Program-made: the position numbers and the translations under genes
NCBI RefSeq assembly: GCF_001282115.1
Contig: NZ_LJBR01000074.1
Location: forward strand, 1-64,000
Length of the DNA stretch: 64,000 nucleotides
From: Streptomyces sp. NRRL B-24085
GTDB lineage: Bacteria > Actinomycetota > Actinomycetes > Streptomycetales > Streptomycetaceae
Direction of reading: 5' to 3'
Shown here: positions 33,924 to 43,569 of the stretch, piece by piece
How the letters are laid out: each line of letters starts with the position of its first letter
How positions within the stretch are numbered: position 1 is the stretch's first letter
Notes under the pieces: model-generated
Told to the model about the DNA's origin: nothing
Databases searched by the model: none
What the model saw: the letters and a program-made list of their open reading frames with translations, nothing else

Positions 33924-34026
33924 CATTCCCCCAGCTTGTGCCGCCAACTGGCCTGGCAGGACAGGGAGTCCATCCTAGGGACACCATGAATGCCGGGGCC
34001 AGTCCGCACGTGGGGGGAACGCGGGT

Positions 34027-34884
34027 TCAGGCGGCGTCCAGCTCCGCGATCTCCTCCGCGTCGAGCACCAGATCGGCCGCGGCGAGCGAGTCGCGGATCG
34101 TCTCGGGGCGGCTCGCACCCGGGATCGGCACGACGACCGGCGACTTGGCGAGCATCCAGGCCAGGCACACCCGCTGCGGGCTCACCCCGTACTTCTCGGC
34201 GATCCGCGCGAACGGGGCGTGCGCCGAACCCAGTTCGCCCGCCCGGGAGATCCCGCCGAGAGGGCTCCAGGGCAGGAAGGCGATGCCGAGCTCGTCGCAC
34301 AGGCGCAGTTCCGGCTCGCTGGAGCGGAAGGCCGGGGAGAACTGGTTCTGCACCGAGACCAGCCGGCCGCCGAGGATCTCGTTGGCCAGCCGGATCTGGT
34401 CGGGGTTCGCGTTGGAGATGCCCGCCCGCAGGATCTTGCCCTCGTCGAGGAGGTCGCGTACGGCGCCGACGGACTCCTCGTAGGGGACGCGGGGGTCGGG
34501 GCGGTGGAACTGGTAGAGCCCGATCGCCTCCACACCCAGCCGGCGCAGCGAGGCCTCGCAGGCCTGCTTGAGGTGGCCGGGGCTGCCGTCGAGCGTCCAA
34601 CTGCCGTCCCCGGGGCGCAGATGCCCGCCCTTCGTGGCGACGAGGACCTCTCCGCCCCGGTCGTGGGAGGCGAGGGCCTTGGCGATCAGGGTCTCGTTGT
34701 GCCCGACCTCGTCGGCGTGCAGGTGGTAGGCGTCGGCGGTGTCGATCAGGGTCACGCCCGCGTCGAGCGCGGCGTGGACGGTGGCGACGGAGCGTTCCTC
34801 GTCCGGCCGCCCCTCGATGGACATGGGCATGGCGCCCAGTCCGATGGAGCTCACTTCGACATCACCGATACGGCGGGTGTGCAT
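34027..34884 (-). CDS. Aldo/keto reductase
   Basis: This 285-residue NADPH-dependent reductase has the TIM-barrel family marks: IDTADAYHLHADEVGHNETL with the catalytic Asp and Tyr, VLVATKGG with the catalytic Lys, YQFHRPDPRVPYEESV with the active-site His region, and IPGASRPETI for NADP binding. Family members reduce aldehydes or ketones; the substrate here is unknown. It is divergent from the Gfo/Idh/MocA gene with a shared inverted repeat between them. Confidence 0.92.
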   Translation of the reverse strand: MHTRRIGDVEVSSIGLGAMPMSIEGRPDEERSVATVHAALDAGVTLIDTADAYHLHADEVGHNETLIAKALASHDRGGEVLVATKGGHLRPGDGSWTLDGSPGHLKQACEASLRRLGVEAIGLYQFHRPDPRVPYEESVGAVRDLLDEGKILRAGISNANPDQIRLANEILGGRLVSVQNQFSPAFRSSEPELRLCDELGIAFLPWSPLGGISRAGELGSAHAPFARIAEKYGVSPQRVCLAWMLAKSPVVVPIPGASRPETIRDSLAAADLVLDAEEIAELDAA

Positions 34885-34977
34885 GACCTTGCACCTCTTT
34901 CGCCTGTCACGCGGGTCCGGGCTCACATCAGCCTGGCCGCCGCACCCGCCGAAGGTCCAATAGAAGAATGAGAACGC

Positions 34978-35000
34978 ATTCAGCGACCGGGGTGCTGAAT
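34978..35000. promoter_or_regulatory. Inverted repeat in the divergent promoter of two oxidoreductases
   Basis: Arms ATTCAGC and GCTGAAT flank nine bases, about 95 bases from the aldo/keto reductase start and about 140 from the Gfo/Idh/MocA start. It is a possible shared operator. Confidence 0.3.
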
Positions 35001-35140
35001 CCCGGACCGTGCCTCCCGAGCCGACCCGCGCACGTGACGCGGTTGCGTGTCCTCGCTGTGCGTGTGACACCCTCACCTCGACCGGCGGGGTCCCGTCCGG
35101 TCATCGTGAGGTTCGACAGAACGGCGAGAGAGGCGACGGC

Positions 35141-36037
35141 ATGCGCATCGGACTGCTCGGCACCGGCCCCTGGGCCAGGATGGCCCACGCCCCCGCGCTC
35201 GGCGCGCACCCGGAACTGGACTTCGCCGGGGTGTGGGGCCGGCGCCCGGACGCCGCCAAGGAGCTCGCCGACGAGCACGGCACGCGCGCCTACGACGACG
35301 TCGACGCGCTGCTCGCCGACGTGGACGCCGTCGCCGTCGCCCTGCCGCCGGCCGTGCAGGCCGACCTGGCGGCGCGGGCCGCGCGGGCGGGGTGCCATCT
35401 GCTGCTGGACAAGCCCCTGGCGACGACGGTCGAGCAGGGGCGGGCCGTGGTCGAGGCCGCCCGGGAGAGCGGGGTCGCCTCAGTCGTGTTCTTCACCTCG
35501 CGCTTCCTCGCCGAGACCGAGGCGTGGATCGGTGAACAGGCGGGTGTGGAGGGCTGGTTCACGGGACGGGCCGAATGGCTGGGGTCGGTGTTCACCAGCG
35601 AGAGCCCCTTCGCCGACTCGCCGTGGCGACAGGAGAAGGGGGCCCTGTGGGACGTGGGGCCGCACGCCCTGTCGGTGCTGCTGCCGGTGCTGGGCGAGGT
35701 CCGCGAGGTGGCAGCGGCAGCGCACGGCCCCGGTGACACCGTCCATCTGGTCCTCACGCACACCGGCGGCGCGTCGAGCACCCTGACGCTGAGCCTCACG
35801 GCACCGCCCGCGGCGGCGGGCGCGGGCGTCGAACTGCGCGGCGCGAACGGGGTGGCCCTGCTCCCCGAGTCGTCGGAGGGTGTGGTCCCCGCCCTGGTCC
35901 GCGCCGGCGATGCCCTGCTCACCGCCGCGCGCACCGGCCAGGCCCATCCGTGCGACGCCGGGTTCGCCCTGCGGGTCACCGAGATCCTGGTCGAGGCGGA
36001 GACCCTGCTGGGCGGGCCCGGGGCACCCACGGCGTAG
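35141..36037 (+). CDS. Gfo/Idh/MocA-family oxidoreductase
   Basis: This 298-residue NAD(P)-dependent enzyme has an N-terminal Rossmann fold (MRIGLLGTGPWARMAHAPAL) and the family motif LLLDKPLATT (about residues 87-96), which carries the EKP-like lysine. The C-terminal half is the beta-sheet substrate domain, with GALWDVGPHALSVLLPVLG supplying the catalytic His region. Members act on sugars, inositol or related polyols. GAGAGAGG precedes the ATG. The substrate is not evident from its neighbours. Confidence 0.88.
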   Translation: MRIGLLGTGPWARMAHAPALGAHPELDFAGVWGRRPDAAKELADEHGTRAYDDVDALLADVDAVAVALPPAVQADLAARAARAGCHLLLDKPLATTVEQGRAVVEAARESGVASVVFFTSRFLAETEAWIGEQAGVEGWFTGRAEWLGSVFTSESPFADSPWRQEKGALWDVGPHALSVLLPVLGEVREVAAAAHGPGDTVHLVLTHTGGASSTLTLSLTAPPAAAGAGVELRGANGVALLPESSEGVVPALVRAGDALLTAARTGQAHPCDAGFALRVTEILVEAETLLGGPGAPTA

Positions 36038-36069
36038 ACATCGTCCGGCGCCGACGGTCGGACCAGGAC

Positions 36070-36966
36070 TCATGCGGCGCCCGTCGGCCGGTAGTTGAGG
36101 CGCTCCCGTACGACGGGATAGCCCGCCTCGGCGAAGTTCCGGGCCATGGGGAAGTTCCCCCGGTCCGTGGCGCCGGAGACGAACTCGGCGCCCTGCCCGA
36201 CCAGACAGTGGGTGCACTCGGCGAGCAGGTCGTAGGCGTAGCCCCGGCCGCGCTGTTCCGGCACCACCCCGATGAAGCCGATGCAGGGCCCCGAGGGGTT
36301 GTGGGCCGGAATGTGGATCCCCGCGACCTCGCCCTGCGAGGTGTACGCGATCTGCCACCACTCGCGTGGCGAGGGGCACCAGTGGAAGAAGTCGAGCTCC
36401 TCCTGGGCGGCCCGGTCGAGTCCGCCCTCCTCGACGGCCTTGAGGGCGTGCGCGTCGAGGGTGACGGAGTGGATGCGGCGCAGCAGGTCGAAGAAGACCG
36501 CGTCGTCCGGCTCGGGACGGAACTCCAGCCGTCCGGGCCGCTCGGGCAGCCCGTGCTCCGGCGTCCACCGGTACAGCAACCGCTCGACCAGGAGCTCGTA
36601 CCCGGCCTTCCGCACGGCGGTGAAGCGGGCCTCGGCGGCGGCCCGCAGGGCGGGGTCCTCGCGCCAGCCCGCGGGCAGGTTCATCTCCAGCTCGACCCGC
36701 CAGGGCGCGGTGCGCAGGAGTTCGACGCCGGCCTCCTCCTCCCCTTCGGCCACGTCGAACCAGTTGATGTTGAGGGGTGCGGTGTCGTCGGGGCCGCCCC
36801 ACCAGGCGCCGCGCGCCACGACCTCGCCGTCGCGCAGGGCGACGCGCTTCCAGTCGGGGCGGTGCCGGGTGAGCTTGTGGGCCTCACGGGCCCCGAGGGG
36901 GTCGGGCAGGGCGTCGAACAGGTGGGCGTCGCTCTCGTCGAGCGCGCGGATGACCAACTCGGTCAT
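36070..36966 (-). CDS. GNAT-family N-acetyltransferase
   Basis: This 298-residue protein has a C-terminal GNAT core with IGFIGVVPEQRGRGYAYDLL, the acetyl-CoA-binding RGxGxA-type motif, and a final strand-helix MARNFAEAGYPVVRERLNY. The N-terminal half is a second, degenerate domain, as in two-domain GNAT proteins. The substrate is unknown. ATG 36966 has a clear AGGAAT upstream. It is divergent from the GH64 gene across a 334-base gap. Confidence 0.85.
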   Translation of the reverse strand: MTELVIRALDESDAHLFDALPDPLGAREAHKLTRHRPDWKRVALRDGEVVARGAWWGGPDDTAPLNINWFDVAEGEEEAGVELLRTAPWRVELEMNLPAGWREDPALRAAAEARFTAVRKAGYELLVERLLYRWTPEHGLPERPGRLEFRPEPDDAVFFDLLRRIHSVTLDAHALKAVEEGGLDRAAQEELDFFHWCPSPREWWQIAYTSQGEVAGIHIPAHNPSGPCIGFIGVVPEQRGRGYAYDLLAECTHCLVGQGAEFVSGATDRGNFPMARNFAEAGYPVVRERLNYRPTGAA

Positions 36967-37300
36967 GAGTGGATTCCTCCGGGAGGCGAACTGCGAGGAG
37001 CGCTCCCGGTCAGACGAGGCACGCCGGGACGACGGAGAGGGAGCGCTGAAGGGTCGTGGACTGCACGGCACTCGCCTCCTTCCGCTGGTCTCGATGCGTG
37101 GCCGCTCAGGCTACGGGATCTTCGGGAGGGCCGTCCATCGGTTTTCGTGACAGGGACCAGTGCAACCACCCCCGCTTAAACGGGACTTAAGGCCGGATTA
37201 AACGCCGTCGGCTCGGTGTGCCGCAGCGCCCGCCGTCCGTACTATCGGGCCCCGTCACCCCCCTGAGAGCGCTCTCACCTCGCTGAGGAGACCCCCCCAC
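36967..37300. other. 334-base divergent intergenic region with 11-bp direct repeats and a palindrome
   Basis: No gene is seen. Three 11-base units at 37175-37185, 37186-37196 and 37197-37207 share TTAA at exactly 11-base intervals, a helical-turn spacing typical of OmpR/PhoB-type binding sites. A 14-bp palindrome lies at 37264-37277. Both are nearer the GH64 gene and probably control it. Confidence 0.5.
37264..37277. promoter_or_regulatory. LacI-type operator upstream of the GH64 glucanase
   Basis: TGAGAGCGCTCTCA is a perfect 14-bp palindrome 23 bases upstream of the ATG. It resembles the CebR-type operator TGGGAGCGCTCCCA, differing at one position in each half. Repression by a LacI-family sugar regulator is inferred. 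Confidence 0.6.
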
Positions 37301-38491
37301 ATGACACCTCGTCACCAGCACCGGCTCGGTCGCCGCAAGGTCCTCTTCGCCCTCGGCGGAGCGATGGCGGCCGCGCCCGCCGTCGCCGCACTGGCTCCCC
37401 ACGCCCTCGCCGACGGCAGCCGCAACACGGCCGCCGGAGCCCTGCCGCTGACCGTCGTCAACAACACCGGCGCCTTCGACAACGCCAACGTCCACCTGTA
37501 CATCGTGGGCAACCAGGACGGCAGGCAGGTCCGCGTCACCCCCGACGGCACCCTCGCTCCCGTCGCCCTCTCCGACAACGGCGCCGACGGTTACACCGAC
37601 TACGCGATACCCCTGTCCGCCGGCGGCGAGACCGGTCTGTCGCTCCCCTACCTGTCCGGCCGGATCTACGTGTCCCTGGGCGCGAAGCTGAAGTTCAAGG
37701 CCGTCGCCGACGGCAACGGCGACCCCGCCCTCCAGTACCCGGCCGGCTGGGTGGCCTCGGACCCCAACTACCCGGTGCTGCACGACTGCGCCGAGTTCAC
37801 CTACAACTCCGCGGGCATGTTCTGCAACACCACCATGGTGGACATGTTCAGCGTGCCGATGAGCATCCGGCTGACCGGGGCGCAGGACCAGACGACGGGC
37901 ACCCTGCGCGCCTCCGGGCGGGCCGCCGCCTTCGCCGCCGTACGCCAGGTCCCGGAGTTCGCGCCCCTCGTCGTGGACGACACGCGGGTCATCGCGCCCG
38001 GTCACGGTCTGGACGCCGGCCTGTTCCCGGCCGACTACTTCGCGCCCGCCGTCGACGAGGTGTGGAGCACGTACACGGGCAGGGACCTGACCGTCACCAC
38101 GAACGCGGGCACCTTCACCGGCCGGGTACGCGGGGAGCAGTTGGTGTTCACGGGGCCCGCGCAGGTCTCCTTCGCCCGGCCGTCGACCCGGGACGTGCTG
38201 TTCTGCCACGGCGCGCTCGCCGCTCCCAACGACGGCACGACAGGGCCGGTCGCCGCGGTGCTCGGCGCCGGGTTCAACCGGTCGACCCTGGTCGGCTCCG
38301 CGGCCCAGCCGACCACCGACCCGGCCGCCTTCTACCGGACCGCGCTCACCAACCACTACGCCAAGGCCATGCACGCGGCCGCGGTGGACGGCAAGGCGTA
38401 CGGCTTCGCCTTCGACGACGTGGCCGACTTCGCCTCCTACGTCCAGGACACGGCTCCGACCGGGATCCGGCTGACGCTCACGCCGTTCTAG
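37301..38491 (+). CDS. Secreted GH64 endo-beta-1,3-glucanase
   Basis: This 396-residue protein has a twin-arginine signal (RRKVLFALGGAMAAAPAVAA, about residues 11-30). The mature part fits GH64 (thaumatin-like laminaripentaose-producing glucanases): LPLTVVNNTGAFDNANVHLY at the start, EFTYNSAGMFCNTTMVDMFS in the middle, where the catalytic acidic residues lie in this family, and KAYGFAFDDVADFASYVQD at the end. It would cleave fungal or algal beta-1,3-glucan. GAGGAG precedes the ATG. A LacI-type palindrome just upstream suggests sugar control. Confidence 0.9.
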   Translation: MTPRHQHRLGRRKVLFALGGAMAAAPAVAALAPHALADGSRNTAAGALPLTVVNNTGAFDNANVHLYIVGNQDGRQVRVTPDGTLAPVALSDNGADGYTDYAIPLSAGGETGLSLPYLSGRIYVSLGAKLKFKAVADGNGDPALQYPAGWVASDPNYPVLHDCAEFTYNSAGMFCNTTMVDMFSVPMSIRLTGAQDQTTGTLRASGRAAAFAAVRQVPEFAPLVVDDTRVIAPGHGLDAGLFPADYFAPAVDEVWSTYTGRDLTVTTNAGTFTGRVRGEQLVFTGPAQVSFARPSTRDVLFCHGALAAPNDGTTGPVAAVLGAGFNRSTLVGSAAQPTTDPAAFYRTALTNHYAKAMHAAAVDGKAYGFAFDDVADFASYVQDTAPTGIRLTLTPF

Positions 38492-38538
38492 AGCCGGTTC
38501 GGCGTGCGGGGCCGGGCCGGTCGTAGCAGCGTGGTGGT

Positions 38539-39627
38539 GTGAGCGGAGTGCGCGACCGGGACCGGCGGAGCTGGCTGCGGGGAGCGCCGCCGCCGGGCTG
38601 GGTGCGGGTGCTGCCCGCCGCGCTGCTGGCGGGGGTGTGCGTGGCCACGCTCGCGAGCCCCGGTCCGCTCGACATCGGGTTCCTGCTGGGCGCCATCCCG
38701 CCGCTCGCCGTGCTGTCGTACGGACCGCTGGCGACCGCCGTGCTCGGCGGGCTCGTCCTGGTCGTGCTGAACGTGCCGGTGTTCCGGCTGAACGATCCGG
38801 GCAGCACCGATCTGCTGACCGTCGGCTTCGTCGCCGCGCTCAGTGTGATCGTGTCGTTCGTCCGCAGCCGGCGGGACGCCCAGCTGGTGACCGAGCGCGC
38901 GGTCGCGGAGGCCGCGCAGCGGGCCGTGGTGCCGCCGTTGCCCGAGCGGGTGGCGGGCGTGCGGTGTGCGGGGCTGTACCGGGCCGCGCAGCGCGGGACG
39001 CTGGTCGGGGGCGACTTCTTCGACGTGCGGGAGGGGTCCTGCGGGGTGCGGGCGGTGATGGGTGACGTGCAGGGGCACGGGCTGTCGGCCGTCGCCACCG
39101 TGGCCTCGCTGCTGGGAGCCTTCCGGGAGGCGGTGCTGGACCGGCCGGATCCCGAGTCGGTGGCCGCTCGGCTGGACCGGCGGCTGGCGGTGGACTCCGC
39201 GACCGTGCCGCACTCGGAGCTGTTCGCGACGGCGGTGGTGCTGGAGTTCGGCGCCGGGGCCGCGGCCGTACGGATCGTGGCGTGCGGGCAGCCCGGGCCG
39301 GTCCTGCTGCGCGACGGGCGGGCGGTGGAACTCGACGTCCCGGTGGGCACCCCGCTGGGCCTGGGCCTGGCCGACGCCTCGCCGCCGAGGGGGATCACGG
39401 TCCCGCTGCGGCCGGGTGACCGGCTCTTCCTGGCCTCGGACGGCGTCTGGGAGGCCAGGAACGCCGCCGGGGACTTCTATCCGCTGCTCGACCGGATCGC
39501 CGGGTTCCCGGGTGACCTCCCGGACCTCGTCGAACGGGTCTGGGCCGACCTCGTCCGCTACGCGCCGGCGCTCCAGGACGACGTCACGATGCTCGTTCTC
39601 GCGCCCGGGGCCCCGGAGCCCCGCTGA
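38539..39627 (+). CDS. Membrane-bound SpoIIE-type PP2C phosphatase
   Basis: This 362-residue protein has four or so N-terminal membrane helices (about 20-110) followed by a compact SpoIIE/PP2C domain (about 135-355) with [24 protein letters not shown] and DDVTML as metal ligands. It lacks PAS, GAF and kinase domains. It is the third phosphatase of this family in the window. It starts with GTG at 38539. Its last 44 bases overlap the end of the convergent MMPL gene. Confidence 0.9.
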   Translation: MSGVRDRDRRSWLRGAPPPGWVRVLPAALLAGVCVATLASPGPLDIGFLLGAIPPLAVLSYGPLATAVLGGLVLVVLNVPVFRLNDPGSTDLLTVGFVAALSVIVSFVRSRRDAQLVTERAVAEAAQRAVVPPLPERVAGVRCAGLYRAAQRGTLVGGDFFDVREGSCGVRAVMGDVQGHGLSAVATVASLLGAFREAVLDRPDPESVAARLDRRLAVDSATVPHSELFATAVVLEFGAGAAAVRIVACGQPGPVLLRDGRAVELDVPVGTPLGLGLADASPPRGITVPLRPGDRLFLASDGVWEARNAAGDFYPLLDRIAGFPGDLPDLVERVWADLVRYAPALQDDVTMLVLAPGAPEPR

Positions 39628-41833
39628 CCGCCCCTTCCGCCTCATGGTCCCCCTCGGCGTCGATGTGCGGGAGGATCCGGTCGAGCCACCGGGGTGTCCA
39701 CCACGCGCGCCGGCCCAGCAGGGTCATGACGGCCGGGACCATGAGCAGCCGTACGACGGTCGCGTCGATCAGCACGCTCACCGCGAGGCCCAGTCCGAGC
39801 ATCTTGACCACGATGTTGTCGCTGACGATGAAGGCGGCGAAGACGCTCACCATGATCAGTGCCGCGCAGGTGATGACCCGGGCGGTGATCTCCAGGGCGT
39901 GGGCGACAGAGGCCTTGGCGTCCCCGGTGCGCAGCCAGGCCTCGTGCACCCGGGAGAGCAGGAAGATCTCGTAGTCCATGCTCAGCCCGAAGATGATCGC
40001 GAACATCATCATCGGCACATAGCTCTCGATGGGCACCTTGCCGGAGACGCCGAGCGCGGGGCCGCCCCAGCCCCACTGGAAGACGGCGACGACGACGCCG
40101 TAGGAGGCGGCGATCGACAGGACGTTGAGGACGGCCGCCTTCACGGCGACGAGCAGTCCGCGGAAGACCGCGAGGATGATCAGGAAGGCGAGGGCGACGA
40201 CCACGCCGATGATCAGCGGCAGCCGGCTGGAGACGATGTCGCGGAAGTCGACCTGGGCGGCGGTCGTGCCGGTGACGTACCCCTTGGCGTCGGTGCCGGA
40301 GACCGCCGCGGGCAGGGTGGTGTCCACGAGGCGGTTGGTGAGGTCCGTGGTGGCGGCGCTCTGCGGGGACTTCTCGGAGTAGACCGTGGCGAGCAGGACG
40401 TCACCGTCCTTGGTGGGCGTCAGCGTGGTCACCGCGGCGGCGCCGGACACCCCGTCGAGGGTCTTCTGTGCCTTGGAGGACAGGTCGGAGCGCTGGGCGG
40501 ACGGCACGGACGTCTGGTCGATGACGACGGTGAGCGGGCCGTTGGAGCCGGGACCGAAGGCGTCGGTCATCAGGTCGTAGGCCCGCCGGTCGGTGAAGGA
40601 GGTGGGGTCGGCGCCGTCGCCGATGTGGCCGAGCTGGAGGGAGAAGACGGGGATGGCGAGGACGACGACGGCCGTCACGCCCGCGGCCAGGTAGCGCCAC
40701 GGCCGCCGCTCGACCCGCTGGGCGTACCGGTGCCAGGTCCCCTGCGGGCTCTCGCCCTCGGCGGCGCCGGTCTCCGCGACGGGCTTCCGGACCCGGTAGC
40801 GGTCGATCCGGCCGCCGATCAGGCCCAGCAGGGCCGGGACCAGGGTCAGGGCGCCCAGGACGGCGGAGACGACCGTCACGGCGGCCGCGAGACCGAGTTT
40901 CCCGATGAACGCCACCCCGGACGCGGACAGTCCGGCCAGGGCGATGATCACCGTGCAGCCGGAGACCAGGACGGCCCGACCGCTGGTCGCGGTGGCCCCG
41001 CCCGCAGCGCGCACCGGATCCTTGCCGTCCATCAGGCTCTGCCGGTGGCGGGTGATCTGGAAGAGCGCGTAGTCGATCCCGACGCCGAGTCCGATCATGG
41101 TGGCCAGGGTGGGCGAGACGGTGGCGAAGGTGAACGCCGAGGCCAGCAGTCCCAGGCAGGCGAGCCCCCCGATCACACTGATCAGCGCGGTCACCAGGGG
41201 GATCCCGGCGGCGATCACACTGCCGAAACCGACGAGCAGGACGACGATCGCCACGGCGAACCCGATCAGTTCGCTCACCCTGTCGTCGGCGGCGGGCCGC
41301 GCGAGTTCACCGAGCGGACCGCCGTACTCGACGTCGGCCCCGGCGGCCCGCAGCGGCTGTACGGCGTCGTCGACCCCGTGGAGGTAGCCGTCGCCGAGGG
41401 TCGAGGGCTGGACGTCGAAGCGGACCGTGATGTACGCCGTCTTCCCGTCCGAGGACAGCGGGCCGACCTTCGAGGCGGGCGTGGACAGCGGGTTCTGCGC
41501 GGACAGGACGTGCGGCAGCTTCTGGAGGTCGGTGACGGTCGTGGACATCTGCGAGCCGAGCGAGGAGAGCGCCTTGTCACCGTCGTGCAGCACGATCTGG
41601 CTGCTGTAGCCGCCGGCCGCCGGGTCGTGCCGTTTCAGCACGTCGAGGCCCTCCTGCGACTGGACGCCGGGCAGGGAGAAGTTGTCGGAGTACTCCCCGC
41701 CGAAGGACCGGTTCAGGGTCTGCAGGGCGACCAGGGCCACGAGCCAGGCGACCAGGACGGTCACGAAGTGCCGGGCGCACCACTCCCCCAGTCTGCGCAG
41801 ACCGCCCTTGGAGCCGTTTCGCGTACGGGACAT
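39584..41833 (-). CDS. MMPL-family RND transporter
   Basis: This 749-residue protein has the two-fold MMPL layout: one helix near residue 25, a soluble loop, five to six helices (about 165-340, with [18 protein letters not shown]), a second large loop, and five helices (about 520-715, with [17 protein letters not shown]). The two motifs with conserved Asp are the proton-relay sites of this family. Relatives export lipids, siderophores or drugs. No TetR regulator or biosynthetic genes lie next to it, so its cargo is unknown. A GGGAG/CTCCC inverted repeat (41858-41874) lies in its promoter. Confidence 0.92.
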   Translation of the reverse strand: MSRTRNGSKGGLRRLGEWCARHFVTVLVAWLVALVALQTLNRSFGGEYSDNFSLPGVQSQEGLDVLKRHDPAAGGYSSQIVLHDGDKALSSLGSQMSTTVTDLQKLPHVLSAQNPLSTPASKVGPLSSDGKTAYITVRFDVQPSTLGDGYLHGVDDAVQPLRAAGADVEYGGPLGELARPAADDRVSELIGFAVAIVVLLVGFGSVIAAGIPLVTALISVIGGLACLGLLASAFTFATVSPTLATMIGLGVGIDYALFQITRHRQSLMDGKDPVRAAGGATATSGRAVLVSGCTVIIALAGLSASGVAFIGKLGLAAAVTVVSAVLGALTLVPALLGLIGGRIDRYRVRKPVAETGAAEGESPQGTWHRYAQRVERRPWRYLAAGVTAVVVLAIPVFSLQLGHIGDGADPTSFTDRRAYDLMTDAFGPGSNGPLTVVIDQTSVPSAQRSDLSSKAQKTLDGVSGAAAVTTLTPTKDGDVLLATVYSEKSPQSAATTDLTNRLVDTTLPAAVSGTDAKGYVTGTTAAQVDFRDIVSSRLPLIIGVVVALAFLIILAVFRGLLVAVKAAVLNVLSIAASYGVVVAVFQWGWGGPALGVSGKVPIESYVPMMMFAIIFGLSMDYEIFLLSRVHEAWLRTGDAKASVAHALEITARVITCAALIMVSVFAAFIVSDNIVVKMLGLGLAVSVLIDATVVRLLMVPAVMTLLGRRAWWTPRWLDRILPHIDAEGDHEAEGAVSGAPGPRARERAS

Positions 41834-41857
41834 GGCATCGTCTTCCCTGCCGAACCC

Positions 41858-41874
41858 GGGAGAGCAATACTCCC
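41858..41874. promoter_or_regulatory. Candidate operator upstream of the MMPL gene
   Basis: Arms GGGAG and CTCCC flank seven bases, 25 bases upstream of the ATG at 41833. Autonomous control by an unlinked repressor is possible. Confidence 0.3.
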
Positions 41875-42009
41875 ATTACACGCTTTCCCGATCATTCAGG
41901 CATCCTGGACGCTTCGGGATGCAGGGTCGGCCCGGGCGTTGAATGGTGATATCGGACCCGTTGACAGCACCGGGACCGCACAGTCATCCGGATCCTAGGA
42001 GCACAGATC

Positions 42010-42216
42010 ATGCCGACGTCACAGCCCGACGTGTCCGGGCCGTCCGAGGACCGCGCCACCCCGGACGACCTGCTCCACGCCCGTACCGGCACCGAAGCGT
42101 CACCGGAGGACCTCGTCCTTGCCTCGGGCAAGGACATCACCCCGCACACCCTCGAGTGGGCCCGGCGCAAGCTGGCGGCGGAGGGCCCGGCCGCGCTCGA
42201 CAAACTGCTGCCCTAG
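42010..42216 (+). CDS. Small acidic protein of unknown function
   Basis: This 68-residue protein has a disordered, acidic N-terminus (SGPSEDRATPDDLLHARTG) and a C-terminal helix (HTLEWARRKLAAEGPAALDK). AGGAG at 41996-42000 gives a good ribosome binding site, TTGACA at 41961-41966 may be a -35 element, and a strong hairpin follows the stop, so it is a believable single-gene unit. I do not recognise the family. Confidence 0.7.
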   Translation: MPTSQPDVSGPSEDRATPDDLLHARTGTEASPEDLVLASGKDITPHTLEWARRKLAAEGPAALDKLLP

Positions 42217-42232
42217 CCACGACGACCGGGTG

Positions 42233-42262
42233 GTGTCCGGCTGTCCCGGGACGGCCGGACAC
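42233..42262. terminator. Bidirectional terminator hairpin
   Basis: GTGTCCGGC and GCCGGACAC form a nine-base stem that continues, past a T-G pair, into GTCCC/GGGAC. It lies between convergent genes and can serve both strands. Confidence 0.75.
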
Positions 42263-42299
42263 GCCTCCCCCGGCGACCGCACCGGCACGGAACCGCGCC

Positions 42300-42577
42300 T
42301 CAGCGCTCCGCCGACTCCTCGTCCAGGCACAGCACTTGGACCCGCTGCACGAGGTTGTTGGCGAAGCCGCCCCGGTTCCACGGCTGTTGGAGCGGCTGGG
42401 TGTGCCCCTGCGCGTCGGTGGCCCGCGCGCTCAGCACGAACTCCCCGGGCTCGACGCGCCAGTCGAAGCGCCAGCGCCGCCAGGCCCAGCGGTGACCGGT
42501 GTCCGGTTCGAGCTCCGCCTCGCGCCAGGAGCGGCCCGCGTCCGTGCTCACCTCGGCCCGGACGACCGGGGCCGCCC
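42300..42577 (-). pseudogene. C-terminal part of the sulfite-oxidase-like gene, out of frame
   Basis: This frame encodes the Ig-like dimerisation domain of the sulfite oxidase family: [20 protein letters not shown], then FDWRVEPGEFVLSARATDAQ, then GGFANNLVQRVQV. It is the direct continuation of the upstream gene, separated by a shift of one base near 42570-42577. A single missing base in a G-rich run would account for it. It is not expected to be translated on its own. Confidence 0.7.
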
Positions 42578-43432
42578 CGACCAGGCACGCCCCTCCAGCG
42601 TCACCGTGCCGGGCCGTACCACCCGGGCGCGGGACATGAAGTCCGGGAAGCCGGGCGGGACGAGCAGGGCGCGCGGCGCGATCCGGGTGACCGGCTCACC
42701 CTCCTCGTCGGGGTGCTGCCGGAGCCGGTAGGCGACGGCCTGCTGGAACCCGGCGAAGGGGGCGTCGGTGACGGTGATCCCGCGCAGCCACTTCACGTGA
42801 GCCATGCCGTACCAGCCGGGCACGACGAGCCGGAGCGGACTGCCGTGCTGCGGCGGCAACGGGGCGCCGTTCATCTCGTAGGCCACCAGCACCTCGGGCT
42901 CGGTGCCGGTGGCCACGTCGAGGGGCAGGGCCCGCTGGTAGTCCTGTTCGACACCGCGCTCCACCCCGTGGTCGGCGCCGGTGCACACCACGTCGACGGC
43001 GTCGTCCTCCACCCCGGCCGCCGCGAGCAGCAGCCGCAGGGGTACGCCGGTCCACTCGGCGGTGCCGACCGCCTCAACGAGCCAGGGCTGGCTGACCGGG
43101 CGGGGCGTGAGCAGGGCCCGGCCGTTGCCCGCGCACTCCAGCGTGATCCGTGTGGTGACCCGTGGAAGGGCCCGCAGTTCGGCCGGGGTCAGGGTGAGCG
43201 GACGACGGACCCGGCCGCCGATGACGAGTTGCCAGGGGGCGCCCTCGGGGACGTACGGGATGTCGTAGTGCGTGAGGACGTAGTGCAGGCCCGGCGGGGT
43301 CAGGTCGTGGCGCATGGCCTCGAGAGGCAGGCCGTGGTTGCGGGTGGCGAGCGCCAGTTCGTCCCGGCCGATGCCCTCCTCGGGGGCGGCGAGCCGGGCC
43401 GGGGTGCTCGTGTCGGCGAGGCGGCGGCCCAT
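42548..43432 (-). CDS. Sulfite-oxidase-like molybdenum enzyme, N-terminal part, frameshifted
   Basis: This reading frame carries the molybdopterin domain of the sulfite oxidase family, with LECAGNGR holding the molybdenum-ligand cysteine (Cys100 counting from the ATG at 43432), [14 protein letters not shown] and [19 protein letters not shown]. The frame breaks just after LEGRAWSG and stops at 42548. The dimerisation domain continues in another frame to 42300. No membrane anchor or heme domain is seen. If the frameshift is real the enzyme is inactive or shortened; a sequencing error in a G run is an alternative. GTG 43474 could extend the start. Confidence 0.75.
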   Translation of the reverse strand: MGRRLADTSTPARLAAPEEGIGRDELALATRNHGLPLEAMRHDLTPPGLHYVLTHYDIPYVPEGAPWQLVIGGRVRRPLTLTPAELRALPRVTTRITLECAGNGRALLTPRPVSQPWLVEAVGTAEWTGVPLRLLLAAAGVEDDAVDVVCTGADHGVERGVEQDYQRALPLDVATGTEPEVLVAYEMNGAPLPPQHGSPLRLVVPGWYGMAHVKWLRGITVTDAPFAGFQQAVAYRLRQHPDEEGEPVTRIAPRALLVPPGFPDFMSRARVVRPGTVTLEGRAWSGRPRSSGPR

Positions 43433-43569
43433 GGCCGTATTGTCCCGCGGTCCGCCCGGGCTGTCGCGGGCCACGGCGCGGCCTGCGCGGCTGCTCCGCG
43501 CCGACGGAGTTCCGACGGTTCACCGCTCACCCTTTCGCAGGGTGCCCCGCGGCTGCCAGACTTCCGAGG

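Noticed and set aside
39062..41998. A 978-codon plus-strand open frame opposite the MMPL gene
   Set aside because: Composition is Gly/Asp/Gln-rich with no hydrophobic segments or motifs; the MMPL gene explains the region.
42100..42588. Alternative open frame across the sulfite oxidase C-terminal region
   Set aside because: It does not encode family sequence; the dimerisation domain is clearly read in the frame ending at 42300.
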